Shown in pieces: positions 1 to 8,193 of a stretch of DNA of 64,000 nt. Position 1 is the first letter of the stretch; the number at the start of each line of letters is the position of its first letter. The notes beneath the pieces are model-generated. The model was given only the letters and a program-made list of their open reading frames with translations, did not search any database and had not been told where the DNA came from. The stretch comes from Parabacteroides sp. (GTDB lineage: Bacteria; Bacteroidota; Bacteroidia; Bacteroidales; Tannerellaceae): the NCBI GenBank assembly GCA_028689545.1, contig JAQVCX010000006.1:1-64000 (forward strand), read 5' to 3'. Position numbers and translations under genes: made by a program.

Positions 1-95
1 AACTTTTCGAAGCCAGTTAAGAGGGGTGTCTGATGTGAAATTCTTCATGTTTAGGCTGGCTATGCTATACGCTTAAAAGAAAGCTTGCCAACCGG

Positions 96-127
96 GAAAA
101 TCCGCTGACCCGAAAATCCGCTGACCC
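96..127. repeat. 16-bp tandem duplication
   Basis: Two adjacent identical copies of GAAAATCCGCTGACCC (96-111 and 112-127) lie just outside the left end of the island. They may be a small replication-slippage product. I see no gene here. Confidence 0.8.
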
Positions 128-140
128 GAACCGTACGGGC

Positions 141-174
141 ATAAAAAAAGAGAGTCGCTTATATGCAACTCTCT
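141..174 (-). terminator. Rho-independent terminator, probably the original tRNA-Lys terminator
   Basis: Read on the minus strand, AGAGAGT pairs with ACTCTCT (149-155 with 168-174) and is followed by seven Ts (142-148). It lies directly downstream of the tRNA-Lys 3'-end copy at 183-201, so it is probably the terminator that ended the tRNA-Lys transcript before the island inserted. Confidence 0.8.
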
Positions 175-182
175 GATTATCA

Positions 183-201
183 AGTGATCCGCCTGGGATT
201 C
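183..201. repeat. Distal attachment-site copy (tRNA-Lys 3' end)
   Basis: AGTGATCCGCCTGGG (183-197) is identical to 28922-28936 inside the tRNA-Lys gene. One mismatch (198) and a further TTC match extend it to 19 bp. Only the last part of the tRNA is present (acceptor 3' strand plus part of the T arm), so this is a remnant and not a gene. A short direct repeat of a tRNA 3' end at the far end of an integrase-bearing segment is the usual footprint of site-specific insertion. Confidence 0.85.
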
Positions 202-212
202 TCCTTGCAGAG

Positions 213-311
213 TTACCACGCTGATATATAAAACTTTATATTTTTTGCTTCAAGCATATCCCATGATTTAACCCACTGATTTGCTACGTGCTTTTGCGGT
301 AGTTTGCTCAT
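213..311 (-). CDS. Candidate 32-aa small ORF beside the attachment site
   Basis: An ATG ORF encodes a 32-residue peptide beginning MSKLPQKHVANQW and ending at TAA (213-215), 12 bp inside the island end. A TATCTTTG box fitting the Bacteroidota -7 consensus lies at 327-334 on the same strand, though this leaves only a very short leader. I recognise no family. It may be a real small protein, a fragment of a gene cut by earlier recombination, or chance. Confidence 0.25.
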   Translation of the reverse strand: MSKLPQKHVANQWVKSWDMLEAKNIKFYISAW

Positions 312-334
312 GGAGAATACTGAGGGCAAAGATA

Positions 335-790
335 GCTATTCTTCTTCATATTTACAAAATATAAAATTTCACATTAATTGCCTCTAAGAAGTGAACACTT
401 TATATCCCGATATTGATAATCAATGATTTATCTTCTTTTTATCGGAAAATTTACATGATTTATCACACGATTATTTCTCATCGTTCTGCCCGCGATTTAG
501 CACGATTGTTATTGCAAAGTTAAGAAAGAATATTAACTCTATCCATTGTTTGCCCGAAAAGTAGAGATAAGCAGTCTTTTTATTTCTGTTATGTAGCAAA
601 AAAAGTGCATTTAAGAAATAGAAAGAAAATTTTTATGGCGGTAAAATTTACGGCTGTTTAATTTTAATCTTCATTTTTATTATACTGCAAATATACTGCA
701 TTTTGGAAACGAAACAAAATATTTGACAGAATAATAATTATTTCTTGATTTTTGTGAACTGAACATTGAAAAGAATCCAATGAATAGTTC
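335..790. other. AT-rich non-coding end of the island
   Basis: There is no convincing ORF on either strand and no clear repeat array. The region lies downstream of the last defence gene and may hold integrase arm-type sites, but I cannot point to any. I see nothing else here. Confidence 0.5.
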
Positions 791-1711
791 TCAAAACTGA
801 AAAAAATATTGTTTTAGTATCTCGATCAAGTGATTGGATTCCTCTATAATCCATTGGTCATTTTTGATTAACTTCTCAATTATTTGCACCTGTTGTTCAT
901 CCGAAAACAATTGTTTGATGTTGCATAGTTGCCACTTGCTATCATGTTCTGTTTCATCAATCCCTTTTGGTAATCCGTTAGGTATGAGTAATTCTATTGC
1001 AGGTATTTTTTCTTTTACTAGTGGATAGATTACAAATAAACCATCATAATCCCAATCACAAGAATAGAAAATTGGTAACCCTCGCGTATCTGCATATTTC
1101 AATTTCTCGACATTTTTTCCTCCTGCATACCAAAGTTCAATCCCGAATTCGCGAGGTTTTACTGGTTTTTTGAGAAAATCAAGATTTTCACATAATACAA
1201 TTAATTTAGGATTGTGACATTCTAATTTGTAGATATACTGTTGGTCTTTCTCATTGGCAAACTGTTCAACTTCTAATACTTTCTTTAAGGCTTTTATTAG
1301 AGAGCTTTTATTGTCGAGGTATTTCTCATTCTTAAAAAACATTAAAGACACGCCTCTTAAGGTTTCGTTAGAAGCGATAATTTGTTGACGCAATTCTTCT
1401 AAATTTCCTTCTTTTTTTAATTCGTCAATTTCAATTAATTTCTTAATGTCGCTTTCTTCAAAACGAGTCTGCGGAAAAAGTAATTTGTTTTCGGTCAGAA
1501 AATCCGTATATTTTTTATAATCATCAAAATATCTATGTTCATAAAACTCTTTGAAATCTGATGTGCTTTTTATTTCTCTACTATTTTTCTCAAGAATGTT
1601 AAGGGAATTAATAAGAAAATGAACCTCTGAGCTGTTAGCCAATGTTTCATTAACTTTCACCACTTCGTTATGATAGAGCGAATTAAGTGCTTTGAGTTCA
1701 ATCCAGTTCAT
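791..1711 (-). CDS. jetD: JetD-like Toprim nuclease subunit of a Wadjet system
   Basis: This is the last gene of a jetABCD-order cluster and overlaps jetC by 14 bp. In Wadjet systems JetD is the nuclease that cuts plasmid DNA after the JetABC SMC motor has extruded it. The 306-aa product has a C-terminal Toprim-like region: an acidic strand with Glu175 (IVLCENLDFL) followed by a DWDYDG motif (Asp219, Asp221, Asp223), which matches the metal-binding E...DxD pattern of topoisomerase VI-type Toprim domains. A WYAGGKN segment sits between them. It is shorter than usual JetD proteins (roughly 380-400 aa), so the N-terminal arm is reduced. Assignment rests on position plus the Toprim signature. Overall similarity to canonical JetD is not obvious by eye. 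Confidence 0.72.
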   Translation of the reverse strand: MNWIELKALNSLYHNEVVKVNETLANSSEVHFLINSLNILEKNSREIKSTSDFKEFYEHRYFDDYKKYTDFLTENKLLFPQTRFEESDIKKLIEIDELKKEGNLEELRQQIIASNETLRGVSLMFFKNEKYLDNKSSLIKALKKVLEVEQFANEKDQQYIYKLECHNPKLIVLCENLDFLKKPVKPREFGIELWYAGGKNVEKLKYADTRGLPIFYSCDWDYDGLFVIYPLVKEKIPAIELLIPNGLPKGIDETEHDSKWQLCNIKQLFSDEQQVQIIEKLIKNDQWIIEESNHLIEILKQYFFQF

Positions 1712-4700
1712 GTTTCAATTTGCTTATATAAAGATTCAAATCCTCACGTCTTTCTTTTGTTTTAAAATAGGACACGCAAGGATGAAGATTAATGTTTTTA
1801 TCAGGCTTCCCCTTTATCAGATGGTGAGAATACCATTCATCTTCCAATCCCATGTTCAATACATGAGGTGCCATGGTAATGATTTGGTAACCGAATTCCT
1901 TGGCAACAGATGGGAAGGTTTTGAAGTTTACTTTATCTAAATCTCCAAGTTCTTCCAATATGATGAACTTTAATCCGGGACGTTCCTCTTTTTGAGCCAC
2001 TGATAAACGTGCAATTCCTAATAATGCAATAGCAGAATATGTCTCTCCTGTGCTTCCTGGTATTTCATTTTCATTCAAATCTGTAAGCTTTGCCGAAAGA
2101 CGAAAGTATGATTTGGGATTTAATAGTTTATCAATATTTATCTTCTCTCTCATTTGTGTCGATTTCCTAAAAAAATCTTCAATTAGCTCAGAAATAGGTT
2201 GGTCGAATGGAAGTTCACCTTGTTTAGCCGAAGTTCTCACTTTTCCAATCATTTCATCTATAAGGTTGATATGAAGAGGATGTTTTTCGTTGAATCCAAG
2301 TTTGAAGAAGTATTCATCACTTATTTTTCTTCCATTGAAGAAAATATTAATAGATTTTATTTGTTGCTTGTAGAGATTATACTGCTTTACTGTGTTTTCA
2401 AAGACTTTAATCATGCTGTCTCTAATTCCATCAGCCATATTCAACCTATTTTGATTAGCCTCATCCAGCGCAGCAGTAATCTCATCAGTGGACTTAATCT
2501 TACTGCCAAGCAAAGCCTCTTCCAACATGCGAAAAGAATAAGATGATTTATTAATTTCTAAATTCACAGCAGTGTTTTTACTGTCTTTCGTTTCTTCGAA
2601 CAAAGGAACAATAGAAACATATTTTGTTTGATACAGTTTAAAAGCTTTTTCTGATTGTTCTTTCAGCTCATTCAATGCCTTTTCATCAATGAATGGATAT
2701 GCCATAATATCGTCATCAAAAAGTTTAAAATATTTTTCATGAAGATTTACAAATTCGGTTTTTTGATTTTCAAACTTTGTTTTGATTGTAATTAACTCAT
2801 CGTTCATTTTTTGAATATCTTTCTTTACCGTTGGTTCTGCGGCATTAATTCTTTCAGAATATCTTGTAACATTTGTTTGGCGAGTATTCCAACATTTACG
2901 CAAATCGAATAAATTCGATTTTATCTCTTCTATGGTTTTTAATTTCAAGTTGTAAGGAAAATTCGCTTCTAATTTTTGACATGCTACTTCTTTTTTGCTT
3001 TTTCTCGACTTAAGAAATTCAATTTTAGATCCCAAGTGTAAAATGTATAAAACACCCTTTTTGATTCTTTTTATATTGCTAAACTCAATCAAGGACAAGT
3101 CAAATTGACATTGCAATATATTTTCATCATATGGTTCTGCTTTACGTACTTTATCCAGCTCTTTGAGTTGGCTATCTATCGTACCAATTTCCTGTTCTAA
3201 TTTTATAATTAATTTTTGAACGGATTGTTCCAAGTTCTTCTTATCTTCAAATAAAGCTACATCTGGCTCAAAGGCTACATATTCTGAAATTGCACCTAAT
3301 TCTATCCAATAACTTCCTTCATTTTCAAATTGCTTTGGATTGGATTCAGAGAACAATTTTTCAGGATTGATAAATTGCGCTCTATTTTCAGGATGAGTAA
3401 TTTTATTTATTGGCAAGGAAGCAAAATGCAATAAAGTGTGCAATTGTTCTTTTGATAAAGTTTTTTGATGATTAATAAACCAATGAATCAAACTGTCTTT
3501 TGACTCTTTGTCCAGCAATGCTAACAGCTTCTGTTTTTGGCTTTTTTCTGTTTTTAGCTGTGATTTTAACTCTTCAAATTTTTCGTTTTGCTCTTCCCTT
3601 GCCTGCTCAATGTTCGAGACTATTCCATATTTTTGAATAAAAGGAATCGTAAATTTTATTTCTTGAATAATTTCTTGAGTATCTACATCTGCTATTGAAA
3701 CAGACTTCACTAATAACTTATCTGCTTCATGCAATTTGGGGATGGATAATGATTTCAAATCAGAAATATTTTGTATCAATTCTCCTATTTCTTTGCTTAG
3801 AGCCTCATAACTACTATAATTGTCATAGTTATTATTTGCCTTTTCACATTCTATTGATACAAGCGATTCAATTTTTGGAAGCTTCTCTAGTGCTTTTTTC
3901 AGTTTTTCATATTCCCTTTTTTTCGTTGATAGATCGTTCTCTAATTTGTTAATATTTGCCTGTGTATTTTCTTTCTTATGGTAAACCTGATTAATTTCCG
4001 CCATTTTATAGACTTTGAATGCTTGGGCATATTCTTCATTAAGCATCTTGAGCTTAACAAGACTGTTTTGTTTCTTTTTTAGTGATTCGATGTCGGTACT
4101 GAGTCGCTTATATTCTCTAAGAATTTTCTCCAAAGATTCCTGTTGTTTATTAAAATCGTTCATGAAATCCATATCCGAATCTTCAAATAGAAAATCCTTC
4201 AAACTGTCGGAAGCATGCTCTTTATCAAGATGAAATGTTTTTACTTTTGAAAAGGATTGAATTACTTTTGAAAATGCCCGATAATTCTTTTCCAAAGCGA
4301 GGTTTAATGACAGGAGTCCTTTTGTGTATAAGAACCCATAATAGTTTTGTATTTCCTCTTTGGTCTTAAAATTTGTAAGATACAAATTTCGAGATGTCAA
4401 CAAAATTTTGGCAAAATCAATAAGACTTAGTATCCGATCTTGTTGTATCACTTCTTCTGCAAAGAAGAGGTCATCAGTATTGAGCGCTAATTGCTCTTTA
4501 GTTAGGGTTAAGTCTGTTTGTTTGGTTATTACAAATGGAGTAATTTTTCTTCGGGATTGAGCACTTATCGTGATTCCCATAATAAAAAACTGACCTTTAC
4601 CAACTTCTACGGTTAATAGACAATATGCAAGGTTTGTATTATAAGGCAGTGTCTCTATCTTTCGTGTTTGTATTCCATCCGTTCCAAAATAAATATCTTT

Positions 4701-4862
4701 ACTGTCGTATATAAACAACATCTGCAACAAGTCTGTAATAATAGATTTCCCTATTCCATTAGCTCCTACAAAATCGGTTCTTATAGGATGGAATAAGTAA
4801 TCACTATTGTAATGTTTCAATATCCCTACTGTTGAAAGGGAATATATACGCGGATATTTCAT
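1698..4862 (-). CDS. jetC: JetC-like SMC/MukB-type ATPase of a Wadjet system
   Basis: This 1054-aa protein has SMC architecture: a Walker A motif near the N-terminus (GANGIGKS, about residues 33-40), long Glu/Lys-rich coiled-coil stretches (about 220-900), and a C-terminal head with a signature-like PGSTGETY (about 935) and a Walker B (FIILEELGDLD, about 966-975). The family binds DNA, dimerises with ATP and extrudes loops. In Wadjet this marks small circular plasmids for JetD cleavage. The ATG overlaps the jetB stop by 4 bp, which supports coupled translation. A chromosomal MukB/MksB condensin is possible, but the adjacent Toprim gene and the island location favour Wadjet. Confidence 0.85.
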   Translation of the reverse strand: MKYPRIYSLSTVGILKHYNSDYLFHPIRTDFVGANGIGKSIITDLLQMLFIYDSKDIYFGTDGIQTRKIETLPYNTNLAYCLLTVEVGKGQFFIMGITISAQSRRKITPFVITKQTDLTLTKEQLALNTDDLFFAEEVIQQDRILSLIDFAKILLTSRNLYLTNFKTKEEIQNYYGFLYTKGLLSLNLALEKNYRAFSKVIQSFSKVKTFHLDKEHASDSLKDFLFEDSDMDFMNDFNKQQESLEKILREYKRLSTDIESLKKKQNSLVKLKMLNEEYAQAFKVYKMAEINQVYHKKENTQANINKLENDLSTKKREYEKLKKALEKLPKIESLVSIECEKANNNYDNYSSYEALSKEIGELIQNISDLKSLSIPKLHEADKLLVKSVSIADVDTQEIIQEIKFTIPFIQKYGIVSNIEQAREEQNEKFEELKSQLKTEKSQKQKLLALLDKESKDSLIHWFINHQKTLSKEQLHTLLHFASLPINKITHPENRAQFINPEKLFSESNPKQFENEGSYWIELGAISEYVAFEPDVALFEDKKNLEQSVQKLIIKLEQEIGTIDSQLKELDKVRKAEPYDENILQCQFDLSLIEFSNIKRIKKGVLYILHLGSKIEFLKSRKSKKEVACQKLEANFPYNLKLKTIEEIKSNLFDLRKCWNTRQTNVTRYSERINAAEPTVKKDIQKMNDELITIKTKFENQKTEFVNLHEKYFKLFDDDIMAYPFIDEKALNELKEQSEKAFKLYQTKYVSIVPLFEETKDSKNTAVNLEINKSSYSFRMLEEALLGSKIKSTDEITAALDEANQNRLNMADGIRDSMIKVFENTVKQYNLYKQQIKSINIFFNGRKISDEYFFKLGFNEKHPLHINLIDEMIGKVRTSAKQGELPFDQPISELIEDFFRKSTQMREKINIDKLLNPKSYFRLSAKLTDLNENEIPGSTGETYSAIALLGIARLSVAQKEERPGLKFIILEELGDLDKVNFKTFPSVAKEFGYQIITMAPHVLNMGLEDEWYSHHLIKGKPDKNINLHPCVSYFKTKERREDLNLYISKLKHELD

Positions 4863-5536
4863 ATTGCAGTGGTATTATTCAATTTTTCAACAAGCGTATC
4901 CAAGTCTGACAGCTCTTGCTCGTATATTTTTGCCATTCGGAAAATGGCGGGTTTAATTTCAAATATTAATTCTTCGCCTTGCCCTGATATTTTTGAAGCC
5001 CAACCTAATTTAGCAAAGCTGGTAATAGTTTCATTAAAAAGTCTTTCAACACGACTCCATTCTTGTTCTGTATATGAAGGCCGAATTGCTTTGAATAATA
5101 AATTTTGATACTGCTCTTTAAATTCGCTATCTTCAATCAAGTTCTTTATATCTATCCAATAAATAATTTTTTGTTCATTAAAGTAGCGATGGTAATACAT
5201 GTCCAACAAAACTAATCCAATGATAGTTTGTAACTCTGTAAGTTGGCGGCTCCGAGATGGATCGCTAAGTCTTCCTTTATCCGAATCAAAGAAATCAAGA
5301 TAATAGTAAAATTGTTTGTCAAATATATCGTCTACCAAATTTAGACCATATAAATTTCGATAGAAAAATTTCCAATGCGGTTCGTACATTTCCAGTAATG
5401 AATAAAATGTATAATCATCTGTAAAGCAAATGTGTTTTCCAGACAATAGGCAAGTGTGTAAATCGGCAAAACTTCTCTGCACATCTTCCACCAAAAGGAA
5501 TGAATAGTCTATATTTTCGTTAGAGTGGTTTTCCAT
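4859..5536 (-). CDS. jetB: JetB-like (MukE/MksE-type) Wadjet subunit
   Basis: This 225-aa protein lies between the kleisin-like and SMC-like genes, where MukE/JetB subunits are found. MukE-type proteins are winged-helix dimers that bind the kleisin and DNA in the SMC complex. Aromatic-rich segments (FYYYLDFF, MYYHRYF) and a C-terminal region ending in Asp/Leu-rich helices fit the fold, but short motifs are not diagnostic. The assignment rests mainly on gene order and length. It overlaps jetA by 28 bp and jetC by 4 bp, which is typical of subunits made in fixed ratio. Confidence 0.72.
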   Translation of the reverse strand: MENHSNENIDYSFLLVEDVQRSFADLHTCLLSGKHICFTDDYTFYSLLEMYEPHWKFFYRNLYGLNLVDDIFDKQFYYYLDFFDSDKGRLSDPSRSRQLTELQTIIGLVLLDMYYHRYFNEQKIIYWIDIKNLIEDSEFKEQYQNLLFKAIRPSYTEQEWSRVERLFNETITSFAKLGWASKISGQGEELIFEIKPAIFRMAKIYEQELSDLDTLVEKLNNTTAI

Positions 5537-6873
5537 AAAAATAAATCTGTATTTTTTATATTAACTAATTCCTTCTCAGCATTAATATGCATGTTTTCAT
5601 TTGCAGAAATCTCTTGTTCAATTTCTCCAGCTATCTGATATGCAAGAGTCTGGTCTGCCTCAGAATTCATGATCTGTTCCATAAATTCTTTCAAATCAAT
5701 AGACCGATGTTCTTCTATAATAGACATAGCCTTTTGTGTCCATTGATTGATAAGTTCTTGCCGATCATTCTCTTTTATTATTTGCAGATACTCGTCCTGA
5801 GTATATTGCTCATCTTTAGGTATCCGAATAACTATATTGGGCTTAGATATATTAAAATCATGGTGACCGGGGTAGGCAAAAACACCTCTTTCATTTACTG
5901 TTTTTTTTAGAGGGAAATTGTCGTTAAGCACAATCCTTTTATTGGAATACGAAGCGTTATCAAGCACTACTTTTAACATACGTTTTATTTGCAACCGCAA
6001 TTGAGCTCTTGCTGTGAATTGTTCATGAAGTTCGCTGAGTTTTTCGCTTGCATTGTGAATACGTTTTTGGATATTTATAATTTTATCATCTACGGTTTTG
6101 AAAAAAGCCTCAATATCCTGATATATTTCACCTGCTTTATTGTAGTCGTTTTTCAGTTGCTCAAATTCGTCTTCTGATTCAGTGTATTTAAAGCTGTCTA
6201 ACTTTTGATAAAATTGTTCAACGACCGAATGTAAATCTTTCAAAAATCGATCTTTGGAAGCAACAGAATTTGTAATATCTTCAGCACGTTCTCCAAACTT
6301 CCTGAAAACAAATGCAAATTGATTGACCATTGTCGTTGCACTTTCTTCATCAGATTCCAGAATTTTATTCAATTCGGCATACCCTTCTACAAGTTCGTCC
6401 TCCAAGCCTTCAAGATGGTCATTGATTATTTTCTTCGGGCCTTCAATAAATAAACGTCCAAACTTTCTTTCGAGGTCGCTTATTGATTGTATTTCTTCTG
6501 GAACAATAGTAAATGATTTTTCGAAGCTTTCTTTTAGAGGAAAGTTCTTATATGGATTTTCAAGTATATTCTTTAGAAAATCAACCAATTTACGCGCACG
6601 TTCGGTAAGATAATACTTGCCGGGGTCTTTTGCCGAATTTCTTATATAGAAATGCAATAGCATTTTGAGTATCCGCTCCGATTGTGGTGTCTGTTGTTCA
6701 CCATAACTTCGAGCTATTTCTTCAAGTATGTTTCGAATGTCAGTAATGGTGAATTGCTCTGCAATCTCTTCATTCTGAATTTTGTCATATAGGGCTATAA
6801 TAAGATAACCTCCATCAAACTTAGCAGGAAGAAGCAATTCATATTTTTCATATATTTCATTGGGTGCTATCAT
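5509..6873 (-). CDS. jetA: JetA-like (MukF/MksF-type kleisin) Wadjet subunit
   Basis: This 454-aa protein has an N-terminal helical or winged-helix region (about 1-110), a central coiled-coil segment (about 160-310, rich in Glu/Lys/Gln heptads) and a C-terminal winged-helix-like part. The layout matches MukF-type kleisins that bridge the two SMC heads. It opens the jetABCD order and begins only 9 bp after the PD-(D/E)XK-like gene, so the whole run is probably one transcript. Identification comes from layout and neighbours, not a catalytic motif. Confidence 0.72.
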   Translation of the reverse strand: MIAPNEIYEKYELLLPAKFDGGYLIIALYDKIQNEEIAEQFTITDIRNILEEIARSYGEQQTPQSERILKMLLHFYIRNSAKDPGKYYLTERARKLVDFLKNILENPYKNFPLKESFEKSFTIVPEEIQSISDLERKFGRLFIEGPKKIINDHLEGLEDELVEGYAELNKILESDEESATTMVNQFAFVFRKFGERAEDITNSVASKDRFLKDLHSVVEQFYQKLDSFKYTESEDEFEQLKNDYNKAGEIYQDIEAFFKTVDDKIINIQKRIHNASEKLSELHEQFTARAQLRLQIKRMLKVVLDNASYSNKRIVLNDNFPLKKTVNERGVFAYPGHHDFNISKPNIVIRIPKDEQYTQDEYLQIIKENDRQELINQWTQKAMSIIEEHRSIDLKEFMEQIMNSEADQTLAYQIAGEIEQEISANENMHINAEKELVNIKNTDLFLWKTTLTKI

Positions 6874-6882
6874 TTACAAATT

Positions 6883-7914
6883 TCAGATGTCGTTAATATC
6901 CTTTTCAATCAATTTATATTTGTCTTTAATCGATTCTCCTTGATAAAAAGATAGTAGATCCTCTTTAGTCAATGTACCATCTCTTAAGAATTTCAACAAA
7001 TATTCTTGATTAAATTCCATAAGGAGAATACTTTTCTCCAGTTGTTTCAAGATTGCTTTATTATTTTCAATATTGTTATTTACTAGAGAGCGAATACTCA
7101 CTATCTCATTTATATCTTTAATAACTCGATTGACAATCATTGTAAGAATATTCTTATCGAAATCAATATTTTTAGCATTAAGAACAATATCTCTAGCCAA
7201 CATATAGGCTATAGAGAGGTTAGAATAATCTCCTTTTTGCGAGTCCACGATTGCCACAAATCCAATATCAGGGATATACCCTATATTTTCATATTTCCTC
7301 AAAATGGAATTATCAGTCAATGAAATATCCAACACGATAATACTTGCTTGTGCCTCTCTATTTGCTTGCGCTTCTATTAACTGACTCCAAGCTGTATCTG
7401 TTTTTCGGGTAAATACATCTTTTGAGTCTATATCTCCAAGCTTTATACTTTTATCGAACTTGCATTCGAGGACTATTTTCAAGTCATTTTGTCCATTTAA
7501 CTCACAAACTATATCTCCGGTTTTGTTTTTTCGTAAATTACCTGTCGTATTCCCCGTTAAGTACACTTTATCAGGAATACGTTTGTCTTTCAAATATTTG
7601 ATAAGAAATTCTGCAATATCATTTTCTGCCAAAATGCCTTTGATGGCTGATTTGTAGAATATTTCTTTCTTCATTTCAAATATCATTTTGAGGCTTTCCA
7701 ATTCTGTGCCAAGTTCATTTGAAGTTTTAGAAAGAAAAGACGAGAAACGATCTTCCATTAGTGCTAAAACACCAATATATATGGATTGTAATAACTTATT
7801 ATCTCTTTCTGATGCTGAAAGTTTATTGAAAAAATTGAAAACAATTTCGTTTTCAATTTCAAATTCTTTTATTTCAACTCGTTTGAGTTGCTGATCTATT
7901 TTTATTGTACTCAT
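6883..7914 (-). CDS. PD-(D/E)XK-like nuclease of unknown family in the defence operon
   Basis: I do not recognise this 343-aa protein as a named family. It has a plausible PD-(D/E)XK core: Glu97 in the helix KGILAENDIAEFL, Asp134 in the strand KTGDIVCEL, and Glu150-Cys-Lys152 in KIVLECKFDKS, with an Asn/Gln-rich segment after it. The N-terminal third and C-terminal quarter are helical and charged. It lies 46 bp after the KTSC gene and 9 bp before jetA on the same strand, so it physically joins the SIR2-HerA half to the Wadjet half. It could be an extra effector nuclease of either system, or a DNA-end or methylation sensor. The nuclease fold is inferred from motifs only. Confidence 0.55.
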   Translation of the reverse strand: MSTIKIDQQLKRVEIKEFEIENEIVFNFFNKLSASERDNKLLQSIYIGVLALMEDRFSSFLSKTSNELGTELESLKMIFEMKKEIFYKSAIKGILAENDIAEFLIKYLKDKRIPDKVYLTGNTTGNLRKNKTGDIVCELNGQNDLKIVLECKFDKSIKLGDIDSKDVFTRKTDTAWSQLIEAQANREAQASIIVLDISLTDNSILRKYENIGYIPDIGFVAIVDSQKGDYSNLSIAYMLARDIVLNAKNIDFDKNILTMIVNRVIKDINEIVSIRSLVNNNIENNKAILKQLEKSILLMEFNQEYLLKFLRDGTLTKEDLLSFYQGESIKDKYKLIEKDINDI

Positions 7915-7960
7915 TTTTTAAGCTTAAATATCTGCCAGACTTAAAGTCCGGCAGATAAAA

Positions 7961-8173
7961 TCATAATTTTGCATACCTATAGCCTCCTTTTTTGATGTTG
8001 GCATCAAAGTATTGCCCCTTAGAGTCGGCATTCATCAATGCTTGGTGTTCATGTTGTGGAACATCGAAGTATTGATATATGCCACCATGATTAAATTCTA
8101 CCTCAAGAATGTTTGAGGATTTATCATAGCCAATTGAGGCTATGTTTGACGAGCTTACAGATTTTCTTTCCAT
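7961..8173 (-). CDS. KTSC-domain small protein
   Basis: This 70-aa protein is essentially one KTSC domain: an N-terminal SSNIASIGYD strand, a hydrophobic EVEFNHGGIYQYFDVP segment, and a C-terminal FDANIKKGGYRY. KTSC domains are short modules found alone or fused to larger enzymes, often in phage and mobile DNA, and their function is not settled. Here it lies 20 bp after herA and 46 bp before the nuclease-like gene, inside the defence operon. It may be an adaptor or sensor for its neighbours. That role is an inference from position. Confidence 0.75.
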   Translation of the reverse strand: MERKSVSSSNIASIGYDKSSNILEVEFNHGGIYQYFDVPQHEHQALMNADSKGQYFDANIKKGGYRYAKL

Positions 8174-8193
8174 AAAAAATAATTGTTTTTAAA

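Noticed and set aside
183..201. A second tRNA-Lys gene
   Set aside because: Only the 3' acceptor and part of the T arm are present, so it is an attachment remnant.
1698..6873. Chromosomal MukBEF/MksBEF condensin
   Set aside because: The Toprim gene, the jetABCD order and the island location fit Wadjet better.
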